DNA of 64,000 nt, from NCBI RefSeq assembly GCF_013035315.1, contig NZ_WQHP01000003.1, positions 1 to 64,000 of the forward strand. Reading direction: 5' to 3'. Below the pieces are notes generated by a model, which saw only the letters and a program-made list of their open reading frames with translations, was not told the DNA's origin and made no database searches. Origin of the DNA: Ruegeria arenilitoris. Its GTDB lineage: Bacteria; Pseudomonadota; Alphaproteobacteria; Rhodobacterales; Rhodobacteraceae. The position numbers and the translations under genes were made by a program. Below, in pieces: positions 26,997-35,826 of this stretch (position 1 is its first letter; every line of letters begins with the position of its first letter).

Positions 26997-27551
26997 TCAA
27001 TTCAACTTGGAGAGCTTTTGCTGCAGTTCTGCCAGTTGTTTCTTGATGTCGTCCAAGTCTTCTTTGGGCTCGGATTTGGCCTCATCTTCTTTGTCCGGGC
27101 CTGACCATTTGCCAGACAAACCGCCCGTCATGGCCTTCAGAAATGCCTGCTGCTGCGCCTGCAGCGCTTCGAATCCAGGCATCTGAGACATTGGGTTCAT
27201 GGCATTCATGTTTTCCATCATCTTGGATTGGTTTTCCCGCAGCATATCGAACGAGCTTTGCAGGAATTGCGGCATCATGCCCCCGCCCGGCAGCATGTAG
27301 CTGCGCACCAGATCGTTCAGCACATTGACCGGCAGCACATTTTCACCCCGGCTTTCGTGTTCTGCGATGATCTGCAGCAGGTATTGCCGTGTCAGATCAT
27401 CGCCTGTTTTCAGATCGATAATCTGCACTTCGCGCCCGTCCCGAATAAACGACGCGATGTCTTCTAGTGTGACGTAGTCGCTGGTCTCGGTGTTATACAG
27501 CCGACGGCTGGCATAACGTTTGATCAACAGTGGTTTTTCTTCTTCCGACAC
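26997..27551 (-). CDS. phaR: PHA synthesis regulator PhaR
   Basis: A 184-residue repressor. The N-terminal PHA/PHB accumulation regulator DNA-binding domain (about residues 8-70: KRYASRRLYNTETSDYVTLEDIASFIRDG) is followed by the PhaR-associated domain and a C-terminal coiled-coil (DDIKKQLAELQQKLSKLN). PhaR represses phaP and itself when no polymer is present and is titrated by binding to new granules. I chose the GTG at 27551 because GGGGAGGG lies 6-7 bases upstream and the family begins near there. An ATG at 27578 would put the start inside a PhaR-like box. Confidence 0.88.
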   Translation of the reverse strand: MSEEEKPLLIKRYASRRLYNTETSDYVTLEDIASFIRDGREVQIIDLKTGDDLTRQYLLQIIAEHESRGENVLPVNVLNDLVRSYMLPGGGMMPQFLQSSFDMLRENQSKMMENMNAMNPMSQMPGFEALQAQQQAFLKAMTGGLSGKWSGPDKEDEAKSEPKEDLDDIKKQLAELQQKLSKLN

Positions 27552-27573
27552 CGAATTCCCTCCCCGAGGATGA

Positions 27574-27583
27574 TGCATTGCAG
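27574..27583 (-). promoter_or_regulatory. PhaR-like box before phaR
   Basis: On the minus strand CTGC-AAT-GCA lies 23 bases upstream of the phaR GTG, one base short of the full CTGC-N3-GCAG pattern seen before both phasin copies. It would give phaR autoregulation, a known property of PhaR systems. Confidence 0.5.
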
Positions 27584-27606
27584 CAGAGATTATGCGAGCG
27601 CAGAAC

Positions 27607-27637
27607 AAAAAGAAAGGGCAGGTCTTGCGACCTGCCC
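27607..27637 (-). terminator. Intrinsic terminator of phasin copy 2
   Basis: The same hairpin as at 1-31: 9-bp stem GGGCAGGTC/GACCTGCCC followed by TTTCTTTTT on the minus strand. It separates phaP from phaR, so phaR probably has its own promoter. Confidence 0.85.
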
Positions 27638-27686
27638 TACGCGATTGCACCGGATGGGAGGAACGGGTGCGCCTCGCGGCATTTAC

Positions 27687-28133
27687 TTACTTGGCAGCAG
27701 CGGCTTTCTTGGCAGCTGCGGTCACGTCGTTGGTGGCTTTCTTGACGGCCGCGGTTGCGTCTTCGGCTGCGTCTTTGCCAGCTGCCATCAGCAGCTCAAC
27801 GGTTTCGGTCTGAACCTTTTTCGCGATCTCAGCGAAGGCGGCCATGTTTTCTGCAGCAACCTCAGCCGATGCGCTGGCGAAATCGGTGGCCGCTTTGGCG
27901 TAGTCTGCAGGCTCAGCCTTGGCTTTCGACATCTCGCTCAGTTTGGCCAGGGTGTCCTTGGTCCATTTGTTCGAGATCTCGGCCGACTTTTCAGCCGCTT
28001 CCAGAGCAACACCCGACAGCTTTTCGTTCAGCGTCGCGGTCGACTTGAAGGCACCTTCCAGAGCGGTGGTGTCAACGGGGAACGCGCCCATCATGTCTTT
28101 CAGGGTCGCAGTGAAATCTTGCGTCTTTGCCAT
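27687..28133 (-). CDS. phaP: Phasin (PHA granule protein), copy 2
   Basis: A 148-residue phasin identical to the one at 81-527 at protein and nucleotide level. It lies in the order phaC-phaP-phaR, all leftward, as in many alphaproteobacteria. The two PhaR boxes upstream and the terminator downstream make it a single-gene unit. Phasins limit granule coalescence and are normally the most abundant granule protein. This is the likely ancestral copy. Confidence 0.93.
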   Translation of the reverse strand: MAKTQDFTATLKDMMGAFPVDTTALEGAFKSTATLNEKLSGVALEAAEKSAEISNKWTKDTLAKLSEMSKAKAEPADYAKAATDFASASAEVAAENMAAFAEIAKKVQTETVELLMAAGKDAAEDATAAVKKATNDVTAAAKKAAAAK

Positions 28134-28197
28134 TTTACAAATCCTTTTGCCGAACCGGGCCCACCCCGGCTTTCCTCAGCGTAAGGACAATATGGAT

Positions 28198-28238
28198 GCC
28201 GCAATGCAGCATTGCAAGGTTTTTTTGCTGCAATGCAG
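28198..28238 (-). promoter_or_regulatory. PhaR-type operator boxes upstream of phasin copy 2
   Basis: The same inverted repeat GCAATGC-A-GCATTGC (28201-28215) and CTGC-AAT-GCAG (28228-28238) as before copy 1. They lie between the phaC stop and the phaP start and match the known PhaR target pattern. Confidence 0.7.
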
Positions 28239-28263
28239 AAAAATCTTGCCGCACTCAGTTAAA

Positions 28264-30066
28264 TCAATGACTTGCCTTCACTCGCACATAGGTTCCGGGC
28301 GCCGGAGCCAAGGACGGATGTTTCGAATCGCCTGTGTCGCGCGCCGGTATTTGCTTGCCGGACCGCTTCTTGAGCCAAGCTTCCCAACGGGGCCACCAAG
28401 AGCCTTCGTGGAACGTTGCCTCTTTCAGCCAGGTGTCGGCGTCGACCTTCAGATCGGTGTTCGTGTAATGGCCGTATTTCTTCTTGCTGGGCGGATTCAC
28501 GATACCAGCGATATGCCCGGACTCGGAAACGACAAAGGTCTTTGACCGCGATCCCATCTGCTGAACGCCACTATAACACGCCTTCCACGCCGCGATGTGA
28601 TCCGTCTCGCAGGTGATGGCCATCAGCGGCACGTCCACGTCGCGAACGTGCAGTTTATGACCCAGCAGTTCGAACCCATCCGTGACGAAGTCGTTGCTCT
28701 GGCACAGGCCACGCAGGTATTGGACCGCCATACGTCCCGGCAGGTTGGCGCCGTCCCCGTTCCAGAACAACAGATCAAAGGCCGGGGGCGTTTCGCCCAT
28801 CATATAGCTGCGGATCGCGGGTCCGTAGATCAGGTCCTTTGACCGAAGAAAAGACATCGTTCTCCCGACCACCCAGGCCTTGAGCACGCCGTCCTTCGAG
28901 ATTTGATCTTCGATACCATCGACAAAATCGTTCTGCAGGAACGGGGTGAACTCTCCCTGGTCGCCGAAATCGGTCAGGGCCGTGAAGAAAGTGGCCGATT
29001 TGACCGATTTATCGCCACGCTGCTTGAGCAACGACAGCGTCAGGCTCAGCGTTGTGCCCGCAATACAGTAGCCGACTGTATTGACCTGCTTGACCTTGCA
29101 GATCGCTTTGGCCTCTTCGATCGCAGTCAGGAATCCTTCCTGAATATAGTCTTCCATCCCGATATCGGCGTGGGCTTCATTGGCGTTCACCCAGCTGACC
29201 ACGAACAGGGTATAGCCTTGCCCGGTCACCCATTTGATCAGGCTGTTCTGCGCCTTGAGGTCCAGGATATAGAATTTGTTGATCCAAGGCGGGAACAGTA
29301 CCAAAGGCGTTTCGTGCACCGTTTCGGTCACTGGTTTGTACTGGATCAATTCCATCAGCCGGTTGCGATAGACCACGTCACCGGGCGTCGTTGCGATGTT
29401 TCCACCAATTTCAAACGCGCTGTCATCGGCCAGCTTGACCACCATCTCGCCGTCATTGGCCTCGAGATCAGCCACAAGGTTTTCCAAGCCTTTGATCAGC
29501 GACTGGCCTTCCGTCTCGACCGCCTTTTCAAGCGCGTCGGGGTTGGTCGCCAGGAAATTCGTGGGCGACATCATGTCGATGATCTGCTGCGAGAAGAACT
29601 TGAGACGCTGCTTGTCTTTTGTATCAAGATCCTCAACCGACGCGACGGCCTGGGAAATAGCCTCGGCATTTGTCTGATACTGCTGTCGGATCAGGCGGAA
29701 ATAGGGATTGGTCTCCCACAGAGGGTTGGAAAACCGCTTGTCAACGGGACCAGGTTTGGTGTCGCTGGTTTCCTTGCCAACCAGCGCCTGCTGCGCCTCG
29801 GCAAAGTTCAGAACCGACTTGCCCCAGAACTCGATCTGCTGTTCCAGCAGCTTGGAGGGGTTTTGCATCGCCTCGACCCAATATGCCGATGCTGCTTTTG
29901 CATAAAGCTCTTGATTCGGGCCGTCCAAAGCCGGGTTGTGACCTTTTTTTCCGGCCATGACTTCGACAAGCCGTTTGGACAGCTCTTCGACTTTGCCCAT
30001 ATTTTCCTTAAGGCGTTCAAGGTGTTCCGGGGACAATTCCGGTGATTGGTCTTCACTTGTTGTCAT
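28264..30066 (-). CDS. phaC: Poly(3-hydroxyalkanoate) synthase, class I
   Basis: A 600-residue class I PHA synthase that polymerises (R)-3-hydroxyacyl-CoA, mainly 3-hydroxybutyryl-CoA, into granules. The lipase-like box GYCIAG contains the catalytic Cys334; Asp489 (CETDHIAAW) and His518 (SESGHIAG) complete the triad. The N-terminal region and alpha/beta hydrolase core are of normal length. It is divergent from phaZ, with a CTGC-N3-GCAG box in the shared 110-base control region. Confidence 0.95.
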   Translation of the reverse strand: MTTSEDQSPELSPEHLERLKENMGKVEELSKRLVEVMAGKKGHNPALDGPNQELYAKAASAYWVEAMQNPSKLLEQQIEFWGKSVLNFAEAQQALVGKETSDTKPGPVDKRFSNPLWETNPYFRLIRQQYQTNAEAISQAVASVEDLDTKDKQRLKFFSQQIIDMMSPTNFLATNPDALEKAVETEGQSLIKGLENLVADLEANDGEMVVKLADDSAFEIGGNIATTPGDVVYRNRLMELIQYKPVTETVHETPLVLFPPWINKFYILDLKAQNSLIKWVTGQGYTLFVVSWVNANEAHADIGMEDYIQEGFLTAIEEAKAICKVKQVNTVGYCIAGTTLSLTLSLLKQRGDKSVKSATFFTALTDFGDQGEFTPFLQNDFVDGIEDQISKDGVLKAWVVGRTMSFLRSKDLIYGPAIRSYMMGETPPAFDLLFWNGDGANLPGRMAVQYLRGLCQSNDFVTDGFELLGHKLHVRDVDVPLMAITCETDHIAAWKACYSGVQQMGSRSKTFVVSESGHIAGIVNPPSKKKYGHYTNTDLKVDADTWLKEATFHEGSWWPRWEAWLKKRSGKQIPARDTGDSKHPSLAPAPGTYVRVKASH

Positions 30067-30090
30067 TTTAACAATTCCCCCTTAACCTCG

Positions 30091-30101
30091 CTGCTACGCA
30101 G
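30091..30101. promoter_or_regulatory. PhaR-type box between phaC and phaZ
   Basis: CTGC-TAC-GCAG is an exact match to the CTGC-N3-GCAG pattern, 25 bases upstream of phaC and 76 bases upstream of phaZ. One site could let PhaR influence both synthesis and depolymerisation. Binding is inferred. Confidence 0.55.
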
Positions 30102-30176
30102 AATAATCGTCGTGGGCCTGGGGAGCAAAGCGACGAATAGTCCGATACTCACACCGGCAGCCAGGAGGCCCCCAAC

Positions 30177-31448
30177 ATGCGCTATATGATCACCTATGAT
30201 CTGATGGAAACGATGCGCAATACGAACCAGTGGATGGGCGCGACCGCCAGCGCAATGGCGTCTTACCCACTGTTTTCCATGATACCGAACCCGGCGTTCA
30301 GTATGATGGCAGCCTGGGGCGAAGTGACCGAACGCACATTTCAGCGTATGATCGTTAAGCCGGACTGGGGTATTCGTACGTTTACGTGTGAGGATGGCAA
30401 AGACCACCTTGTTGATATTGTTCCCGTTCTCGAGCGCCCGTTTGGCGACCTGATCCATATTCGCGTCAATGGTCGCGAAGAACAACCCCGCAAAGTGCTG
30501 CTGGTTGCGCCTATGTCCGGGCATTACGCAACATTGCTTCGATCCACCGTCAAAAGCCTGCTGGTCAATTGCGAGGTCTACGTTACTGACTGGCATAATG
30601 CGCGTGACATCCCCGTTTCCGAAGGCAAGTTCGACGTCGAGGACTACACGCTCTACCTTGTCGATTTTATGAAAGAGCTTGGCCCGGACACGCATGTTGT
30701 GGCCGTTTGCCAACCCGCCCCACTAACGCTGGCTGCAACCGCCTATCTGGCCGAGGTCGAACCCAAGGCCCAGCCCAACACGCTGACCCTGATCGGCGGG
30801 CCAGTTGATCCCGATGCGACACCAACGGATGTGACCGATTTCGGTCGCCGTGTAACTATGGGTCAGTTGGAAGAGACCATGATCCAGCGCGTCGGCTTCA
30901 AGTACAAGGGTGTAGGCCGCATGGTATATCCGGGCCTGCTGCAGCTGAGCTCCTTTATGTCGATGAACGCCGAACGCCACTCCAAGGCATTTTCGGATCA
31001 GATCCAACGCGTGATGCGCGGCGAGGCTTCGGACCACGACGCTCACAACCGTTTCTACGACGAATACTTGGCCGTTATGGATATGACGGCAGAGTTCTAT
31101 CTGTCCACGGTCGAACGGGTGTTCAAAAACCGCGAGATCGCGCGCAACGAATTTGTCGTTGCTGGCCACAAGGTCGATATCGGCAAGATCACCGATGTCG
31201 CGGTCAAAACGGTCGAGGGCGCGAATGACGACATCTCGGCCCCGGGTCAGTGCATTGCGGCGCTGGACCTGTGCACCGGTTTGCCGGCCTCGAAAAAGGC
31301 CAGCCATGTCGAGCCTGGCGCAGGTCACTACGGCATCTTCGCGGGCCGCAGCTGGCGCGACAATATCCGCCCGCTGGTGATCGATTTCATGAACGCAAAC
31401 ACACGCAAACCCAAACGTCAGGCCGCAAACAAGAACAGAGTGGCCTAA
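30177..31448 (+). CDS. phaZ: Intracellular polyhydroxyalkanoate depolymerase
   Basis: A 423-residue PhaZ of the intracellular (PhaZ1-type) family, which mobilises stored polymer. The nucleophile is a Cys, Cys178 in VAVCQPAP, typical of this group, with His in EPGAGHYGIFAGR near the C-terminus. There is no signal peptide, so it acts on native granules in the cytoplasm. A strong AGGAGG lies 8 bases before the ATG. It is divergent from phaC. Confidence 0.93.
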   Translation: MRYMITYDLMETMRNTNQWMGATASAMASYPLFSMIPNPAFSMMAAWGEVTERTFQRMIVKPDWGIRTFTCEDGKDHLVDIVPVLERPFGDLIHIRVNGREEQPRKVLLVAPMSGHYATLLRSTVKSLLVNCEVYVTDWHNARDIPVSEGKFDVEDYTLYLVDFMKELGPDTHVVAVCQPAPLTLAATAYLAEVEPKAQPNTLTLIGGPVDPDATPTDVTDFGRRVTMGQLEETMIQRVGFKYKGVGRMVYPGLLQLSSFMSMNAERHSKAFSDQIQRVMRGEASDHDAHNRFYDEYLAVMDMTAEFYLSTVERVFKNREIARNEFVVAGHKVDIGKITDVAVKTVEGANDDISAPGQCIAALDLCTGLPASKKASHVEPGAGHYGIFAGRSWRDNIRPLVIDFMNANTRKPKRQAANKNRVA

Positions 31449-31454
31449 GGGGAT

Positions 31455-32039
31455 ATGGGCAGGAAGGCGGCGACTGATACCCCTTTTTCCTGCTCGTGCG
31501 GCACCCTGCACGGACGCATCACCGCCGAAGGTGTCAAACGAGGCACCCATGTGGTGTGCTATTGCCACGATTGCCGTGCCGCTCAGTTGTATTTCGGTCA
31601 ACCTGACCCGGCCCCCGGCCCGGTTGAGGTCTTGCAGACTCTCCCTGAAGAAATCATTTTTGACGGTGGTACCGAACATCTGGCCCTGATGCAGCTCAGC
31701 CCGAAAGGCATGCTGCGCTGGTACGCCAGTTGTTGCAACGCACCCATCGCAACCACGTCACGAACGCCAAAGTTCCCCTTTGTGGGCTTTATCGTTCACC
31801 GTATTCCCGACCCAAGCGGACTAGCGCCGATCACCACGCGTGGGTTTGTTCCAACGGGGCACGGCAAGCAAACCCATGAAAGGCTCGGGCCTGCCGCCTA
31901 CGGCCTGCTAACCCGTGTCGCGAAATCCCGTCTGTCCGGAAGCTGGAAGCGCTCGCCCTTCTTTGATCCCGAAACCTCGGAACCTGTCGTCGAGCCCTTA
32001 ATCCTTAGCAAATCAGAGCGGGCGGCCCTCTATCCGTAA
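31455..32039 (+). CDS. DUF6151-family protein (GFA-like Cys motifs)
   Basis: A 194-residue protein with an N-terminal CSCG...CYCHDCRA pattern and a second CC (about residue 92), like the zinc-binding motifs of the GFA/Mss4 fold. The overall match is to DUF6151. No enzyme activity is established. It begins 6 bases after the phaZ stop and is probably cotranscribed with it. It overlaps the converging hydrolase gene by 10 bases at its 3' end. Confidence 0.72.
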   Translation: MGRKAATDTPFSCSCGTLHGRITAEGVKRGTHVVCYCHDCRAAQLYFGQPDPAPGPVEVLQTLPEEIIFDGGTEHLALMQLSPKGMLRWYASCCNAPIATTSRTPKFPFVGFIVHRIPDPSGLAPITTRGFVPTGHGKQTHERLGPAAYGLLTRVAKSRLSGSWKRSPFFDPETSEPVVEPLILSKSERAALYP

Positions 32040-32746
32040 ACCACACGCGACGACGTGGTCAGCCAGTTTTCCAACGCCTCGTTTACGGCCTGCGGCGTTT
32101 CAAGCGTGGGCAGATGCCCGGCATCATCGATAACCTTTAGCTCTGCTCCCGGGATTAGATCCGCCATGAAGGCATGTTTGCGCACGGGCGTCAGCCGGTC
32201 ATGCGCACCACAAACCACCAACGTCGGTGTCTTGATCATCCGCAGCGCCCCTTGCTGGTCCGGGCGGCGTTGCAGCGCCCTGATCTGACGCTCGAACACA
32301 TCTGCGCCCAAATCCAGAGCCATGGAAATCACGTCATTCAGAATGGGCACCCTTCGCGGTCCCGGAGCCAGCGAATCCGAGCCCAGAATCCTGCGCATCA
32401 CGTCCTCAAGCCGACCGGCTTTTGCGCCGACCAGATGCTCTTCCCGCGCCGCGGCGATCTGGGGTGTATCGGCCTGCGCATCTGTAGACATCAAACACAA
32501 GCGCGAGACACGATCAGGCGCGCGCCGGACCAATTCCAGTGCGACAACACCACCCATACTCAACCCGGCCAGTGCAAAGCGATGCGGAAGCTGATCCAAC
32601 AGGCCCGAGGCGATCTCTTCAATCCGCTCGCCCAGTGATACAGGCGCAACCGTGACCGCGCGCTGACGGGAAAAATGAGCGACCTGCGGGGCAAACACCC
32701 GTGCATCACACATCAATCCGGGCAGTAGAAGCAGCGGCTCGATCAC
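32030..32746 (-). CDS. Alpha/beta hydrolase
   Basis: A 238-residue cytoplasmic alpha/beta-fold hydrolase with nucleophile motif GLSMGG (about residue 77), LLPGLMCD near the N-terminus (oxyanion region), Asp in CGAHDRLTP and His in DDAGHLPTLETP. I set the start at the GTG at 32746 because AAGGAGG lies 6 bases upstream; the longer frame to 32980 is Arg-rich and non-conserved. The substrate is unknown. Confidence 0.8.
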   Translation of the reverse strand: MIEPLLLLPGLMCDARVFAPQVAHFSRQRAVTVAPVSLGERIEEIASGLLDQLPHRFALAGLSMGGVVALELVRRAPDRVSRLCLMSTDAQADTPQIAAAREEHLVGAKAGRLEDVMRRILGSDSLAPGPRRVPILNDVISMALDLGADVFERQIRALQRRPDQQGALRMIKTPTLVVCGAHDRLTPVRKHAFMADLIPGAELKVIDDAGHLPTLETPQAVNEALENWLTTSSRVVYG

Positions 32747-32829
32747 ACGTGGCCTCCTTCGTCTCGGCCGCTTGAACGGCGTCGTTTCCGTCAGGATGAG
32801 AGGTTTTGCCAGCGCGAGCAAGTCAAACT

Positions 32830-33462
32830 TCACGGATAAGCAATACCGCGGAATGGCGGAAAATCGGCATACCGCTTCTGCCGCGTTTGCCGATCTTCTT
32901 CCGGTTCTTCCCCTGCGCGCAGCAGACACCCGCGCGGGGCAATGTAACTGTCGATCCGGCGCAGAGGGTTGGGCCGCCACACCAGATTAAAGGCGCAGAG
33001 TTTGGGAAAGAACCAGATCTCGGAATAGTCCAAGTGATCGTGCATCCACCACGCCAAATCCCGCCAGTCCCGCCCTTCCGCGTAGCGGTCGGCGAACCAC
33101 GGGATCACGATCGACGCGCCAGCAATCCGATCTTTGCCGGTTCCACGGTCCCAGATATGGCATTCCAGCGGGTTATCGTTTCGGGCGCAGTTTAACCGGT
33201 TTTCGTTCCCGAACCGGTTCAGCGACGGTGACCGATAGCCTGACCTTACGGCGACCCGCCCAAAGGTTTCCTCTAACGGGTCCAACAGCGTGTGACACAG
33301 CGCGCGGCCGGTTGCTATGATAAGGTCGGGATCGTCGGGAAGGTTCTGTTTTTCATGGAAATTCCCGATCTCCGAATACAGAAAATCCCGCATGAAAAAA
33401 TGCCTGGACAGGCGCACGCGGCCAAGCGTTTCAAGGCTCCACATGCTGCCCGGCTTGCGCAT
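32830..33462 (-). CDS. M15-peptidase-like protein of unknown function
   Basis: A 210-residue protein whose central part (VRSGYRSPSLNRFGN ... CHIWDR) recalls the SGYRS and HxxxD elements of M15-type peptidoglycan peptidases, but the match is partial and the zinc site incomplete. The C-terminus is rich in charged residues. The start at 33462 overlaps the VOC gene stop as TGATG. It is the last gene of a coupled four-gene set. I would not claim peptidase activity. Confidence 0.65.
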   Translation of the reverse strand: MRKPGSMWSLETLGRVRLSRHFFMRDFLYSEIGNFHEKQNLPDDPDLIIATGRALCHTLLDPLEETFGRVAVRSGYRSPSLNRFGNENRLNCARNDNPLECHIWDRGTGKDRIAGASIVIPWFADRYAEGRDWRDLAWWMHDHLDYSEIWFFPKLCAFNLVWRPNPLRRIDSYIAPRGCLLRAGEEPEEDRQTRQKRYADFPPFRGIAYP

Positions 33463-33890
33463 CACCCGTACCCGTTCCAACGAAACGCGCCATCCGGCGC
33501 AAGCGGTGAGAACGGGTTGAAAGCAACCTCCCAGATCGTGCCATCCGGTGCGCGGAAGTACCCGTGATGACCGCCCCAGAACACGTCCGAGGCCGGCTTC
33601 AGCACCTCTGCCCCCGCTTCCTTTGCTTTGCCAAGGACCTGCGCGACCTCATCCTTGGTTCGGCAGTTGTAGCTGAGTGTCAGCGCCCCTTTGCCCAAGG
33701 TGCCGACATCCACGCCGATCTCATCCGCAAGCGCGGGCAGCGGGTAAAGACCCAGTGTTTGCCCGATCAGATCAAAGGCGATTACGCCATCCGGACTTGC
33801 GACCCGCGTCCAGCCGATTTTTTCATAGAAGGCGGCGGCAGCTTCGGGATCCTCGACCCCGACGGTGATCAGACTGACACGCTGTTCCAT
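33462..33890 (-). CDS. VOC-family (glyoxalase/bleomycin-resistance fold) protein
   Basis: A 142-residue vicinal-oxygen-chelate protein with two beta-alpha-beta-beta-beta modules (ITVGVEDPEAAAAFYEKIGW at the start; GHHGYFRAPDGTIWEVAFNP near the end with the metal-ligand Glu). The function within this large superfamily is not predictable. The ATG at 33890 overlaps the stop of the upstream hydrolase by one base, and its stop overlaps the next start by one base, so its translation is coupled on both sides. Confidence 0.82.
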   Translation of the reverse strand: MEQRVSLITVGVEDPEAAAAFYEKIGWTRVASPDGVIAFDLIGQTLGLYPLPALADEIGVDVGTLGKGALTLSYNCRTKDEVAQVLGKAKEAGAEVLKPASDVFWGGHHGYFRAPDGTIWEVAFNPFSPLAPDGAFRWNGYG

Positions 33891-34885
33891 CACTCGATCC
33901 CCTGCTCTTTCAGCCATGTCAGAATGCCAGCGACGGCAGCATCCGTCTGCCCCGGAGACATCAAACGCCCCGCGATCACATGGGACGCCGGATCATCGCC
34001 CGGCCCCATCGTAACCGTCTGAACTTGCGCGGGTCCACCCCAAGCCTCCGCCACTTTGTGGGTCAGGTCCGGGCGAACAACCTGATCGTCATCCGAGAAC
34101 CAAAACAGTGCAGGAACAAGGGCTTGCGAGAAATCAAGGCCATAAACCACTTCGACCAGAACTGTCATCGGCACGACAGCCTCCCACGGATATACCGAGG
34201 TCCAAAACTTGTTCTTCTCGGGATCCGGGCCTGACACATCACGCTCTGGCCCCATGAGCAAAGGCAGCCATGACCGCGCCCATGGCAGGCCGGGTATCCA
34301 CGAACCCGGCGCATTTACCCCAAAATTCGGCGAGACAAAGACCAGCCCGGCGACATTTTCCATCAAACCTTCATCCAGAGCCGCTGCCGCTGCCAGAGTT
34401 CCACCGGTCGACGTCGAAATCACCACAACCTGATCGCCAACGGCGCGCGCAGCTGCCAGCCCCTCGGCCAGATCCTGCATCCAGCCCGATGCAGTCCCTT
34501 CAGCCATTGCATCCCCGCTGCGGCCGTGACCTTGCAGGCGGGTGTAAACCAGATTGGCCCTCAGCGCCTGGGCCACTTCGTCGGGGACCGGACGAATTTC
34601 CTCGGAAGTCGCTGAAAACCCATGCACATAGAGGATGGAAACAGGCGTACGCTGCTCTTTGAACCCATCCTGCCACATCACGCGTTTCTCGACGCCTGGT
34701 GTGATGTCATCAAACCCTGATTCAACGCTTTCGAAATAAACCTGCACCCCTTCGCCGAATTTGCGCGGCTCAAATGTCGGGGTCAGGTTGACCTCTTCGC
34801 GCGGTCCGAACCAATAGATCAGGGCGCCGACTGCCACCAGAAGCAGCAGAACGCGACCGATAAACTTGCCGACCACCCGGATCAT
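33890..34885 (-). CDS. Membrane-anchored alpha/beta hydrolase (carboxylesterase-like)
   Basis: A 331-residue protein with an N-terminal membrane helix (RVLLLLVAVGALIYWFG, about residues 11-28) and an alpha/beta hydrolase domain. It has the HG oxyanion motif (YVHGFSATSEE), a nucleophile in STSTGG (about 160) and His near the C-terminus (ASHVIAG). It probably faces the periplasm as a lipase/esterase-type enzyme. It overlaps the preceding hydrolase gene by 4 bases (ATGA). Confidence 0.8.
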   Translation of the reverse strand: MIRVVGKFIGRVLLLLVAVGALIYWFGPREEVNLTPTFEPRKFGEGVQVYFESVESGFDDITPGVEKRVMWQDGFKEQRTPVSILYVHGFSATSEEIRPVPDEVAQALRANLVYTRLQGHGRSGDAMAEGTASGWMQDLAEGLAAARAVGDQVVVISTSTGGTLAAAAALDEGLMENVAGLVFVSPNFGVNAPGSWIPGLPWARSWLPLLMGPERDVSGPDPEKNKFWTSVYPWEAVVPMTVLVEVVYGLDFSQALVPALFWFSDDDQVVRPDLTHKVAEAWGGPAQVQTVTMGPGDDPASHVIAGRLMSPGQTDAAVAGILTWLKEQGIE

Positions 34886-35631
34886 TGCGCACCCATCACT
34901 TCAAGCACCGCGTTTTCTATGATCTGCAGGCAAGGGCCGTCAGAGAACCGGTGATCGGCATCCTTGACCAAAAGCAGGCGCATGTCCGGGCCTGTGGCAT
35001 GCTCCAGAAGGCGAACAGATGTTGCGGTAGATACGGCAGTGTCCGCAGTTCCTTGCAGGAAACGGACCGGGAACGGTAGATTCATTGCGTCGCGCAACAC
35101 AAGCTGCTGTCTGCCGTCCTCAATCATACGCTTCGTGATGATGTAGGGTTCCATGTAGTCGGATGGCAGCTCGACATATCCCTCGGTTTCCAAAACCTGC
35201 TTCTGCGTATCTGAAAACGACGCCCAATAGCCGTCCTCGGTAAAATCCGGTGCGGCGGCGATGGTTACCATGCCCGCGATCCGCTCGGGCATAGCCTTGG
35301 CCAGCAATAATGCCTGCCAACCACCCATGGACGAGCCGACAACGATCAGCGGTCCTTCGGTCAGTGCAGCAACAGCTGCGACAGTGTCCTGGTGCCAGTC
35401 TCCTATGCAGCCGTCCTCAAACTTACCCGAGCTTTCCCCATGCCCGGAATAGTCAAACCGCAAGAAGGCCTGCCCGCGGGCCTTTGCCCAGGCCTCAAGA
35501 TGCACGGCTTTCGTACCTTCCATGTCGGACTTGAGCCCGCCCAGAAACACAAGGGTCGGCCCCGTCCCGTCCGTCTTGTGATACGCCAACTGCCGCCCCT
35601 GGGCCGTGTTCAGAAAATCCGTCGCTGCCAT
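34882..35631 (-). CDS. Alpha/beta hydrolase
   Basis: A 249-residue cytoplasmic hydrolase with FLGGLKSDMEG (oxyanion region), FDYSGHGES, the nucleophile motif GSSMGG (about residue 97), Asp in GTADTAV and His in DADHRFSD. It resembles the palmitoyl-thioesterase/ABHD10-like group. The ATG at 35631 follows AAAGAGGG. It is the first gene of the coupled operon 35631-32830 and is divergent from thrS. Confidence 0.8.
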   Translation of the reverse strand: MAATDFLNTAQGRQLAYHKTDGTGPTLVFLGGLKSDMEGTKAVHLEAWAKARGQAFLRFDYSGHGESSGKFEDGCIGDWHQDTVAAVAALTEGPLIVVGSSMGGWQALLLAKAMPERIAGMVTIAAAPDFTEDGYWASFSDTQKQVLETEGYVELPSDYMEPYIITKRMIEDGRQQLVLRDAMNLPFPVRFLQGTADTAVSTATSVRLLEHATGPDMRLLLVKDADHRFSDGPCLQIIENAVLEVMGAQ

Positions 35632-35826
35632 GAAACCCTCTTTCTCTTTGAGGATCATCATGCACGGCTGCACACAGGCCGCAATTCCTGAATTTGAACC
35701 TCTCGCTGCGTAACGCCATGCGACCTTCAACGCTTGACAGGTCATGCTGCACCTGCCACATGGACCGAACGCAAATAACCCGCAACCGGGCGTTCAGTGG
35801 GCGCCAAACCGACGAGGAGAGCCGAT

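Larger units (their letters stand above)
27607..28238. repeat. Direct repeat copy 2 (phasin gene with flanks)
   Basis: This is the second copy of 1-633, one base shorter in the T-run at 28220-28226. It lies in the usual phasin position between phaC and phaR and is probably the original. The two copies face the same way and enclose about 27 kb, so recombination between them would delete or amplify that segment. Confidence 0.95.
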
